DNA from: SHAN690 sp023262195
GTDB lineage: Bacteria; Bacteroidota; Bacteroidia; Flavobacteriales_G; Salibacteraceae
Assembly: GCA_038142005.1 (NCBI GenBank)
Contig: JAYQJE010000001.1
Location: 434,001 to 498,000, forward strand
Length of the DNA: 64,000 nucleotides
Direction: 5' to 3'
The notes below the pieces were generated by a model. The model made no database searches, was not told where the DNA came from, and saw only the letters and a program-made list of their open reading frames with translations. Numbering within the stretch: position 1 is the stretch's first letter; each line of letters starts with the position of its first letter. The position numbers were made by a program, and so were the translations under genes. Shown here piece by piece: positions 8,800-17,372 of this stretch.

Positions 8800-9546
8800 A
8801 TGGAAAATCTTGAATTAGAACTTGATATTGATCGAATACCCAAACACATTGCAATCATTATGGATGGCAATGGACGATGGGCAAGTCAGAAAGGCAAAGC
8901 GAGGATTTTTGGTCATCGCAATGCACTTGAAGCTGTGAAAGATACCACTGAAACTGCCGCGCGAATTGGAGTGAAGCATCTTACACTCTATGCTTTTTCA
9001 ACTGAAAACTGGAAGAGACCAAGACCCGAGGTTAACGCATTGATGGACCTCTTGGTAACTACCATCAATAAAGAAGTAGACTCATTGAATGAGAGTAACA
9101 TTCGCCTTCATGCCGTTGGTGATTTAAGCGCGCTTCCGGATGTAACATATAAGGGGCTTTTACGTGGTATTGATATCACAAAAAACAACAAACGCTTGGA
9201 TTTAAACCTGGCACTAAGCTACAGCTCACGTTGGGAAATCATTGACGCTACCAAAGAGATTGCCAGAAAGATTAAAGCTGGTGAAATTGAACCAGACGAT
9301 ATCAATGAAGAGTTATTTTCTTCTTGCTTATCAACCTTCCCTTTCCCAGATCCAGAGCTCATGATTAGAACTAGTGGTGAGATGAGAATTAGCAATTTTT
9401 TACTCTGGCAACTTGCTTATTCTGAGCTCTACTTCCTAGATAAGCTTTGGCCAGACTTTAGAGGTGTTGATCTTATTAAAGCCGTAATTGACTACCAAAA
9501 ACGAGAGCGCAGATTCGGAATGACTGGTGAACAGGTGAAGTTGTAG
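8800..9546 (+). CDS. uppS: Undecaprenyl diphosphate synthase
   Basis: UppS adds eight cis-isoprene units to farnesyl diphosphate to make the lipid carrier of peptidoglycan and O-antigen. The cis-prenyltransferase signature HIAIIMDGNGRWA is at residues 16-28 with the catalytic Asp22. STENW and the C-terminal MIRTSGEMRISNFLLWQ and KLWPDFRG motifs are all present. The 248-residue length is normal. A GTG at 8788 is an alternative start four codons upstream; I prefer the ATG. The gene ends 2 bp before bamA, so they are translationally close. Confidence 0.95.
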   Translation: MENLELELDIDRIPKHIAIIMDGNGRWASQKGKARIFGHRNALEAVKDTTETAARIGVKHLTLYAFSTENWKRPRPEVNALMDLLVTTINKEVDSLNESNIRLHAVGDLSALPDVTYKGLLRGIDITKNNKRLDLNLALSYSSRWEIIDATKEIARKIKAGEIEPDDINEELFSSCLSTFPFPDPELMIRTSGEMRISNFLLWQLAYSELYFLDKLWPDFRGVDLIKAVIDYQKRERRFGMTGEQVKL

Positions 9547-9548
9547 AA

Positions 9549-12231
9549 ATGATGAGACTAATAGTAAGCCTTACCATTTTCCTTTGCCTTTTGATCATGC
9601 CGCGTGCTTATACCCAAGTAACACTCGGCTCTGGTTCCAAAATATCCTATTCCAATCCTAGAGATTATGAAGTCGCAGGAATTAGTGTTGAAGGAGCTAC
9701 CAACCTAGATGAAGGTGCAATACGCTTATTATCGGGTCTGGCCGTTGGCGAAACCATAGAAATACCGGGTGAAAAAACCTCAGAAGCCTTAAGAAAACTA
9801 TGGCGCCAAGACTTATTTAGTGATGTTCAGCTTTTGGTTGATAAGATCGAGGGCAAGAAGATTTACTTGATAATTAAAATCGAAGAAAGGCCAAGGCTAA
9901 GCCGCTTTAGTTTCCGTGGTGTTTCAAAATCTGAAGCTGACGACATACGCGAGCGAATCAACTTATACAAGGAGAAGATCGTCACTGAAAACCTCATTGT
10001 ATCAACCCAACAGAAGGTTTATAAATACTATTCGGAAAAGGGCTTTTTAAATGCAGAAATAGATGTAAGGCAAGAGCCTGATAGTGTTTTCAAAACCAAG
10101 GTTAGACTCTACATTGAAGTGGACAAAAAGAAAAAGGTCAAGATTGATGCAATCAATATTGCGGGTAACGGATATTTCACCGACTACCAGATCAGAAGAA
10201 CCTTTAAGGAAACGAAAGATAGAAGTGTATTCCGTCCATTCCGTGATTTGGACACGCTAGGATTGACCCTTTGGAGCGAGCTTTGGAATGATAGAAAAAG
10301 AATGCCCCGCACTTCACTCTACTACCTGTATGACCATATAAAACTTCGAATTTTCAAGTCTTCAAAATACCTTGAAAACAACTTTGAAGATGATAAAAAC
10401 ATCATGGTGGCCAAATACAACACCAAAGGATTTAGAGATGCCAGAGTCCTGTATGATACGGTTTATGCCTCAGGTGATCGCAGTGTTTCCATAGATATGG
10501 TGGTTTCTGAAGGTTATCAGTACTATTTCAGAGATGTGAAATGGATTGGGAATACCAAATACACCTCAGCAGAGCTGACGGATAAACTTGGAATAAAAAG
10601 AGGAGACGTGTATGATCCTCAGAAGTTAGAATCAAGACTTTACATGGATCAAGCTGGAGGCGACATCAGCTCTCTTTATATGGATAACGGCTACTTATTC
10701 TTCCAATTAGAACCTGTTGAAATTCTTGTTGGAGAAGACAGTATTGATTTGGAGATAAGGATGTATGAAGGCGAGCAAGCGCGCATAAATAAGGTTACGG
10801 TGTCGGGCAATACCAAAACTAATGACCATGTAGTGATGCGAGAATTATATACCATGCCAGGCCAGCTGTTTAGTCGTGCCGACATTATCAGATCACAACA
10901 GCAACTTAACGTACTTGGCTTTTTTGATCCTGAGACAATGGACGTGAGGCCTACACCTGATCCAAACAATGGCACAGTTGACATCGAGTACATCGTCACT
11001 GAAAAACCAAACGACCAACTTACCTTGCAAGGAGGGTATGGCGGTGGAATTTTAGTAGCAACCGTAGGCGTGCAGTTTAATAACTTCTCTACACGAAATA
11101 TTCTAAAACCCAAACAGTGGAATGGTCCATTGCCCTCTGGTGATGGTCAAAAGCTCGGTTTAAGTTACAATACAAATGGCAGACAATTTCAATCATTTAA
11201 CGCTTCCTTCACCGAACCTTGGCTTGGGGGAAACAAGCCTACATCACTTACTCTAAGCGGTTTTTACTCATTCTTTACACTTGGAGCCAACAATAGAAGG
11301 TATAATGAGATAAACGGAGATCGCATTCTGAATATTGATCGTTCATATTTCCAGCGTCTAGGATTTACAGCCCAAATCGGAAAGAGACTCAAATGGCCAG
11401 ACAATTATTTCAGTGTGTTCTTTGAAACAAGTGCACAGCAATACACCCTGCAGAACTATAACCAATTCTTTTTTTACCACAGGGCAAGCCTACAATCTAT
11501 TTGGAAAATTCACCCTGAATAGAAGATCAATTGACGATAACATCTTCCCAAGCATGGGATCAGAACTCAATTTCTCGGGACAATTTACACCGCCCTACTC
11601 ATTCTTCAATGGACGAGATTATTCAGGCCTCGAGCCAGCAGAGAGGTTTAGATTTCTTGAGTATCACAAATGGAAGTTCTCTTGGTCATACTACACAGGC
11701 TTAATTGGCCAACAGAGAAAACACAAGCTAGTATTGTACACCAAAGTTGGTTTTGGCGCCTTGGGGCTTTACAATCGTCAAGTAGGACTCGTTCCATTTG
11801 AACGTTTCTATCTAGGCGGTGATCCATTTTCTACAACTGGAGTAATGCTTGGCGGAATTGACTCTCGTGAATTTATCTCACTCCGTGGCTATGGAGGCGG
11901 TGGATTATCTCCAGAAGAAGGAGCTACCTTGATTAATAAGTATACCACCGAACTTAGATATCCATTTTCATTGAGTCAGAGTTTTACTGCATATGGCTTG
12001 GCTTTTGCAGAAGCAGGCAATAGCTGGTCAAACTTTAATTCATTTAATCCATTTGACGTGTACAAATCAGCAGGTGTTGGAATTCGAGTTTTCTTGCCAA
12101 TGTTTGGACTATTAGGTGTAGATTGGGGATACCGATTGGATAATGTTTCCGATCGACCCGAATTTCCAAACGTAAATGGGCAGCGTTCTAGATTTCACTT
12201 TACACTTGGCGCGCAATTTGGAGACTTATAA
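9549..12231 (+). CDS. bamA: Outer membrane protein assembly factor BamA (frameshift)
   Basis: BamA is the Omp85 insertase that folds beta-barrel proteins into the outer membrane. After a signal peptide (MMRLIVSLTIFLCLLIMPRA) there are five POTRA-like repeats (roughly residues 35-500; for example ISVEGATNLDEGAI, INKVTVSGNTKTNDHVVMREL) and a C-terminal barrel with SLRGYGGGGLS, the conserved L6 element, and a terminal strand FHFTLGAQFGDL. The frame breaks in the T7 run at 11469-11475: removing one T (or adding two) restores NQFFFTTGQAYNLFGK. Restored length is about 894 residues, typical of Bacteroidota BamA. The gene follows uppS directly and precedes two Skp-like genes. Confidence 0.93.
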
Positions 12232-12241
12232 TTATTTGATT

Positions 12242-12784
12242 ATGAAAATTAAACACATATTACTCATTCTGACAATCGTTTCAGTTTCAAGTTCTATTCA
12301 TGCTCAACGATATGCCTTCATCGATACGGATTTTATACTTGAGCAAATCCCAGCATATCAAGAGGCACAGAAGGAAATAGATGCCCAAGCAGAAAAATGG
12401 CAAAAGCAAATAGAAGCTCGGTATGATGAAATAGAGCAGATGTATACGGCTTACAAAGCTGAGCAGGTGTTGTTAACCCCAGAAATGCGCAAGCAAAAGG
12501 AAGATGCCATTATCGAAAAAGAGAAAGAGGCCAAAGAGTTCCAACGATCAAAATTTGGTGTGGAAGGAGAACTCTTTAAGCTAAGACAAGAGCTCATTAA
12601 GCCAATTCAGGACAACGTATTTGAAGCAGTGCAGAAAATGGCCGAACAGAAAAGCTATGCTGTGATTTTTGATAAGGCCGCCTCCAGCTCGGCAATCATT
12701 TATTCAAATCCCCGATACGACCAGAGTAAAGAAATTCTTCAGCGCTTAGGGTTTGAAGAGAATCAGGAGGAAGAAACTGAATAA
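12242..12784 (+). CDS. OmpH/Skp-family periplasmic chaperone, copy 1
   Basis: The 180-residue protein starts at ATG 12242 with a signal peptide (to IHAQ, about residue 20). It continues RYAFIDTDFILEQIPAYQEAQKEID and a long, highly charged alpha-helical coiled coil (residues 45-125), then a compact C-terminal beta segment SYAVIFDKAASSSAIIYSNPRYD. This is the OmpH/Skp architecture: a periplasmic chaperone for unfolded outer membrane proteins handed to BamA. It lies 10 bp after bamA and 32 bp before a second family member, the order commonly seen in Bacteroidota. Confidence 0.88.
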   Translation: MKIKHILLILTIVSVSSSIHAQRYAFIDTDFILEQIPAYQEAQKEIDAQAEKWQKQIEARYDEIEQMYTAYKAEQVLLTPEMRKQKEDAIIEKEKEAKEFQRSKFGVEGELFKLRQELIKPIQDNVFEAVQKMAEQKSYAVIFDKAASSSAIIYSNPRYDQSKEILQRLGFEENQEEETE

Positions 12785-12816
12785 CTTCTTTTATTTGCAC
12801 ACTTAATTTTAAAACC

Positions 12817-13359
12817 ATGAGGTATCTAGCCACAATCATAGCTATATCAGCACTATTCTCAACGAGTATCTACGGCCAAGAAAAATCAAAATTTGGCCAT
12901 ATTAACTCTCAGGAATTACTCGAAGCCATGCCTGAAAAGGCAGAAGCAGATAAAACATTGGAAGCATTTGCGCAACAATTAGAAAAGCAGCTTTCTGCTA
13001 TGACTACTGAATTTGAATCAAAAATCCAGGATTATCGAGCAAATGAGGCAATGATGAGCGACATCATTGCACAAACCAAGGCCGAAGAGATTCAAAACCT
13101 TGAGCAAAGAATTCAAAGCTTTCAGCAAAACGCCCAGTCATCATTGGCAAGGAAAGAGGCTGAAGTATACCAACCCATTTTAGATAAAGCCAAAAAGGCC
13201 ATTGAGGATGTGAGCGAAGAGGGCAACTTCAGCTATGTGTTTGATTCTAGCGCAGGTACTTTGCTATACCAACCGGAAAGCGATGATATCATGGAGCTGG
13301 TTCAGAAAAAATTAGGAATTTCAGCAACAGCTCCTCCTCCGCCAGCAGCAGGAGAGTAA
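12817..13359 (+). CDS. OmpH/Skp-family periplasmic chaperone, copy 2
   Basis: This 180-residue paralog has a signal peptide ending at SIYGQ (residue 20), then KFGHINSQELLEAMP, a coiled coil rich in Glu and Gln (residues 45-120) and the closing beta segment FSYVFDSSAGTLLYQPESDDI. The C-terminus ends in a short Pro-rich tail (TAPPPPAAGE). Its role should match copy 1, guarding OMP precursors in the periplasm. A strong intrinsic terminator 5 bp after the stop closes the envelope operon. Confidence 0.88.
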   Translation: MRYLATIIAISALFSTSIYGQEKSKFGHINSQELLEAMPEKAEADKTLEAFAQQLEKQLSAMTTEFESKIQDYRANEAMMSDIIAQTKAEEIQNLEQRIQSFQQNAQSSLARKEAEVYQPILDKAKKAIEDVSEEGNFSYVFDSSAGTLLYQPESDDIMELVQKKLGISATAPPPPAAGE

Positions 13360-13364
13360 ATTTG

Positions 13365-13400
13365 AACCCGATTCAAACTCAATTGAATCGGGTTTTTTTT
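13365..13400 (+). terminator. Intrinsic terminator after the bamA-skp operon
   Basis: A perfect 12-bp stem (AACCCGATTCAA with TTGAATCGGGTT) closes a 6-nt loop and is followed by an uninterrupted T-run to 13400. The T-run touches the TTG start of murI at 13399. Confidence 0.9.
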
Positions 13401-14181
13401 GAGGCATACTATTGGAATATTCGACTCAGGAGTTGGTGGTCTAACCATTTGGCGAGAGCTCTTTAAACTCATGCCAAGCGTGAGAACCATTTATCTTGGA
13501 GATGGCGTTAATGCCCCTTATGGAGAAAAATCTCCAGAGGCAATCATTGACCTGAGCCGCAGAAATACGAGATGGCTCATTGACCAGGGCAGCACGGTGA
13601 TTGTGGTGGCTTGCAACACGGCTACCACCAACGCAATATCAACCCTACGCAGTGAATTTGACTTGCCATTTGTAGGAATTGAGCCAGCTACTAAACCGGC
13701 TGCAGTTACCACAAAAACTGGCGTCATTGGAATATTAGCTACGAGAGGCACCTTTGCCAGTGAACTCTTTATTAATACCAGTAAAGACTACCGTGATAAA
13801 ATTGAGATTATCGAAACTGTAGGGACAGGATTGGTAGATTTAATTGAACGCGGTCAATTAGAAGAAGCAAGGCCATTGCTCAAAAAATACCTCTTACCCA
13901 TGGTGGATAAGAATATCGACACTCTTGTACTGGGCTGTACACACTATCCGTATTTGATTGACCTTATAAACGATATTCTTCCAAAGAAAATCTCCATTGT
14001 AGAGCCAAGCAAGGCTATTGCAAAGCGAGTTCAATCGTTGATCGCAGACGCTGATCTGAGTGACAACTCAGATATTGAAAACAAGTTTTACACCACAGCT
14101 AATGTTGATGTGATGACTCGTTTCTTGAAAAACGAAGGATTGGAGAACCCAGATGTGCAGTGCTTGAGGTTTACTGCTTAA
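13399..14181 (+). CDS. murI: Glutamate racemase
   Basis: MurI interconverts L- and D-glutamate to supply D-Glu for peptidoglycan. The protein opens with IGIFDSGVGGLTIWREL and carries both catalytic cysteine motifs, VACNTATT (Cys72) and LGCTHYPY (Cys180), with normal length (260 residues). The only start consistent with the conserved N-terminus is the TTG at 13399, which lies on the last Ts of the upstream terminator. Expression therefore depends on read-through or on a start site inside the hairpin. It is the last gene of the envelope cluster. Confidence 0.93.
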   Translation: MRHTIGIFDSGVGGLTIWRELFKLMPSVRTIYLGDGVNAPYGEKSPEAIIDLSRRNTRWLIDQGSTVIVVACNTATTNAISTLRSEFDLPFVGIEPATKPAAVTTKTGVIGILATRGTFASELFINTSKDYRDKIEIIETVGTGLVDLIERGQLEEARPLLKKYLLPMVDKNIDTLVLGCTHYPYLIDLINDILPKKISIVEPSKAIAKRVQSLIADADLSDNSDIENKFYTTANVDVMTRFLKNEGLENPDVQCLRFTA

Positions 14182-14227
14182 ACCAAGAACTATAAAGCGC
14201 ATAGTTAGAAGCGATTCGCTCAATTTC

Positions 14228-14686
14228 TCACTTTTTTAGTGATTCAGGCACGTCCTTAACAAACCTTGCAGGATCTCGAGCATAAAGCTGGCCTGCTTCA
14301 ACAACTGTATTCTCCAATACCACCGCACCTGCTGCTATAATTGCACCCGAATTTACCACCGCATTGTCCATCACAATTGCCCCCATACCGATAAGCACAT
14401 TCGACTCGATGGTGCATCCGTGTATGATGGCATTGTGGCCAATGGATACGCGATCACCAATTACTGTTTTCGTTTTTTCGTAAGTGCAATGAATAACCGC
14501 GCCATCTTGGACATTCACATAGTCACCAAGTGAAATAGAATTCACATCTGCGCGTACTACGGAGTTAAACCAAAAAGAACAATGGTTACCACAACTAAAG
14601 TCGCCTACAATTGTTGCGTTCTCAGCCACGAAACAATCATTGCCAATCTTAGGATGCGAGTCTTTAACAGGAAGTATTAGAGCCAT
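14228..14686 (-). CDS. Gamma-carbonic anhydrase family hexapeptide protein
   Basis: The 152-residue protein is a left-handed beta-helix with hexapeptide repeats, including NATIVGDFS, VNVQDGAVIHC and VSIGHNAIIHGCTIES, which carry the three histidines used for metal binding in the gamma-carbonic anhydrase/PaaY/YrdA group. It is a little shorter than the usual 165-175 residues because it starts directly at the first turn. Catalytic activity in this group is often undemonstrated, so it may be an enzyme or a trimeric accessory protein. It is convergent with murI (46 bp between stops). Confidence 0.8.
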   Translation of the reverse strand: MALILPVKDSHPKIGNDCFVAENATIVGDFSCGNHCSFWFNSVVRADVNSISLGDYVNVQDGAVIHCTYEKTKTVIGDRVSIGHNAIIHGCTIESNVLIGMGAIVMDNAVVNSGAIIAAGAVVLENTVVEAGQLYARDPARFVKDVPESLKK

Positions 14687-14746
14687 CGATTGAATTTTCG
14701 ACCAAAATAGTATTGATAACGCATAGATAATTTCAACTTTTGTTCC

Positions 14747-15364
14747 ATGAGCGATAAGACTTTACCATTTATGATTTACGCGGAGGCTACTCCGAATCCT
14801 GCAACAATGAAATTCGTTGCAAACCATTTGCTTGTTGATGATGGCCTAGTTTACGATTTCAAGTCTGCTACTGATGCTTCCAAGTCGCCTTTGGCGAAAC
14901 AGCTTTTCACCTTTCCATTCATCAATGGTGTTTTTTTAACGCAAAACTTCGTTAGCCTTTCAAAATCAGAAGATGTAGAATGGAATGAGATCATGTTGGA
15001 AGTGCGCGAGTATTTGAGCAACTATCTGAATGCTGGTCAACCAGTTCTATCTGAAAATGCGATACCAAAAACAGCAGAGCAATCTGATGAGTTGGTGGAC
15101 AGAGGACAATCTGACCATAACAAGGCCGAAACGCCAATCGAAGAAAAAATCATCGAGATTCTTGACGACTACGTACGCCCGGCCGTTGAGGGTGATGGAG
15201 GAGCAATTCACTACAGTTCTTACTCAGATGGCAAGCTCACGGTTGTCTTAAAGGGTGCTTGCAGCGGATGCCCCTCATCAACCGTAACGTTAAAGCAAGG
15301 TATCCAAGCTTTGTTTGAAAGAATGCTTCCTGAAGTGAAAGAAGTCATTGCCGAAGAACAATAG
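14747..15364 (+). CDS. Nfu-type iron-sulfur scaffold/carrier protein
   Basis: The 205-residue protein has an N-terminal Nfu_N domain (IYAEATPNPATMKFVAN, residues 10-26, through about 95) and a C-terminal NifU-like domain (residues 120-203) with the Fe-S binding GACSGCPSS motif (Cys172 and Cys175). Such proteins carry assembled [4Fe-4S] clusters to apo-enzymes in the SUF pathway; sufS is at the other end of this window. The linker between the domains is charged and probably flexible. The gene is divergent from the gamma-carbonic anhydrase gene (60 bp). Confidence 0.92.
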   Translation: MSDKTLPFMIYAEATPNPATMKFVANHLLVDDGLVYDFKSATDASKSPLAKQLFTFPFINGVFLTQNFVSLSKSEDVEWNEIMLEVREYLSNYLNAGQPVLSENAIPKTAEQSDELVDRGQSDHNKAETPIEEKIIEILDDYVRPAVEGDGGAIHYSSYSDGKLTVVLKGACSGCPSSTVTLKQGIQALFERMLPEVKEVIAEEQ

Positions 15365-15426
15365 AAATCCACCGAAGTCTAATAGTTGATGCATTACTTC
15401 ATCTAATTATTCAGACATTGTAACGT

Positions 15427-16109
15427 ATGCGCGGAGGTCTTCTCTTTTTATTGGTCATGTGCCTTACCTTGAATGGCTTTTCGGGGCACCTCGTTGGCGG
15501 AGAAATATCGTATACACAAATTGGTACAGACTCTTACTTGATTGAGCTGCGTATGTATAGAGATTGCTACGCCTCCTTTCCTCTGTGCAAAGATTTGACG
15601 AATGGGTCAACATATCCGTTTATGATGCCGCGGATAATAGTTTGATTGATTGGTTTAGGATACGAGCAAGCGATGACAGCACACGTTTTATTTGGACTCA
15701 TCCAAGCTGTCAAGCCTGGGTTATATTGAGCTTTCACTCAATGACACGGGTAACTACACAATTACACAAATTGCAGAACACGCAAACGGCTGCTTAGACA
15801 CCATTTCGGATACCCTCCGAGTAATACCAGAATTTCTTGTCTACATTCCAAATGCGTTTTCACCAAATGGTGATGGTCTAAATGACATTTGGTACCCAAG
15901 TGTTTTTGTTTGGAAGACATATAATTGCGCATTTTTGATCGCTGGGGTGAAGAAATCTTCCAAAGCAACGATCCCAATGAAGGATGGAATGGTGAAGCAC
16001 ACAGAGGCGGTGTATTAAGCCCAATTGGCTATTACTCCTATCTCATCAATATTAAGGACCAGATTCAAGACAATGGCAATACTCGGGTCAAGTATCTATT
16101 GTGCAATAA
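15427..16109 (+). pseudogene. SprB-like N-terminus joined to PKD/gliding C-terminal domain, four frameshifts
   Basis: The start is a signal peptide followed by GHLVGGEISYTQIG and MYRDCY, the beginning of SprB-like secreted proteins. The end has NYTITQIAEHANGC (PKD-like), YIPNAFSPNGDGLNDIWYP and LRIFDRWGEEIFQSN, the T9SS type-B gliding C-terminal domain. Four shifts break it: near 15578-15585, at 15691-15693 (TTT where TTTT restores FILDSSKL), at 15925-15926 (TT where TTT restores YNLRIFDRW) and at 16059-16060 (CC where CCC restores IKDPDSRQWQYSGQVSIVQ and the TAA at 16107). Restored, it would be only about 227 residues, whereas relatives are many hundreds, so a middle part also seems missing. 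It could be a remnant or an assembly collapse. Confidence 0.65.
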
Positions 16110-16114
16110 ACGGC

Positions 16115-17358
16115 TTAAAGTCCAAGTAAAACCTGCTCAGGCTCTTTTCCACCGAATAGCATCCATGCAGGATTTTCGATCATCTCCTTGACTTTATACA
16201 AGAAGCTCACTGATTCTTTACCATCGATGATTCGGTGGTCGTAAGACAAGGCTACATACATAATCGGCCTGATCACGACTTCACCATTCACCGCAATTGG
16301 TCGTTCAACAATATTGTGCATACCTAGGATTGCACTTTGCGGTGGGTTAATGATGGGCGTGCTTAGCATCGAGCCAAAAACACCTCCGTTTGTGATGGTA
16401 AATGTTCCGCCAGTCATTTCTTCAATAGAAAGCTTGCCATCTCTTGCCTTGATTGCAAGTCGCTTGATGTCGCCTTCAATCTCTGCAAGACTCATTTGCT
16501 CTGCATTGCGCAAAACAGGAACCATCAAGCCCTTAGGACTACTCACAGCTATACCAATGTCTGCATAATCGTGAAACACCATTTCTTGGCCATCGATGTA
16601 TGCATTTACTGCCGGATACAACCTAAGTGCTTCGGTAACGGCCTTGGTAAAAATGACATGAATCCAAGACTCACACCATGCTTTTCCTTAAAGGCTTCTT
16701 TGTATTTCTTACGCAGATCCATCACAAAGCTCATATCCACTTCATTGAATGTGGTGAGCATAGCAGTTTCATTCTTCACAGATACGAGCCGTGTAGAGAT
16801 TTTTCTTCGGAGGCTCGACATTTTTTCACGGCTTTCATCCCTGGTTCCGCCCCAACCTGACAATTCAGATGCTGTGTTAAAGCCTCCTGCTAGATACGCT
16901 TCAACATCACTCTTCAGGATTTTTCCTCCGCTTCCAGATCCCTTGATTCGCGATGCGTCTGCCCCGCTATCTTGTATCATAGCCTTAGCTACGGGTGTCG
17001 CTTTAGCATCCACCGCGGCCGGCTTAGCTTGAGCCGCAGCCTGGGGTTCAGTCTTTGGTTTCTCGGCTTCTGGCTCGGGGCTCGGTTCTTTACTCTCTGC
17101 TTTTGGCTCTGGCTTTACACTAGTGTCAATCTTGCACACTACTTGACCGACCTCTACGGTATCTCCCTCCTCTACTAAAAACTCAATTTTCCCTGCTGCT
17201 TCTGCATTCAATTCGAGTGTAGCTTTATCACTATCTATTTCGGCAATAGGATCATCTACATCTACTACTGCACCGTTTTCTACAAGCAATTGAGCTACTT
17301 CAACCTCGGTAATTGATTCGCCCGGACTGGGCATTTTCATTTCAAGAATATCAGCCAT
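16115..17358 (-). CDS. sucB: 2-oxoglutarate dehydrogenase E2, dihydrolipoyl succinyltransferase (frameshift)
   Basis: SucB transfers the succinyl group from the E1 reaction to CoA in the TCA cycle. Domains in order: lipoyl domain (residues 1-78, lipoylated lysine in DSDKATLEL), an Ala/Pro/Glu-rich linker, a peripheral-subunit-binding domain (about 120-155, RIKGSGSGGKILKSDV), and the acyltransferase core with the catalytic SYDHRIIDG near the end. The frame breaks at 16649-16653, where the coding strand has T5 and T6 would restore SFFTKAVTEALRLYPAVN. Restored length is 414 residues. It starts 14 bp after the sucA stop, so the two form one operon. Confidence 0.93.
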
Positions 17359-17372
17359 GTTTTATGAATTGA

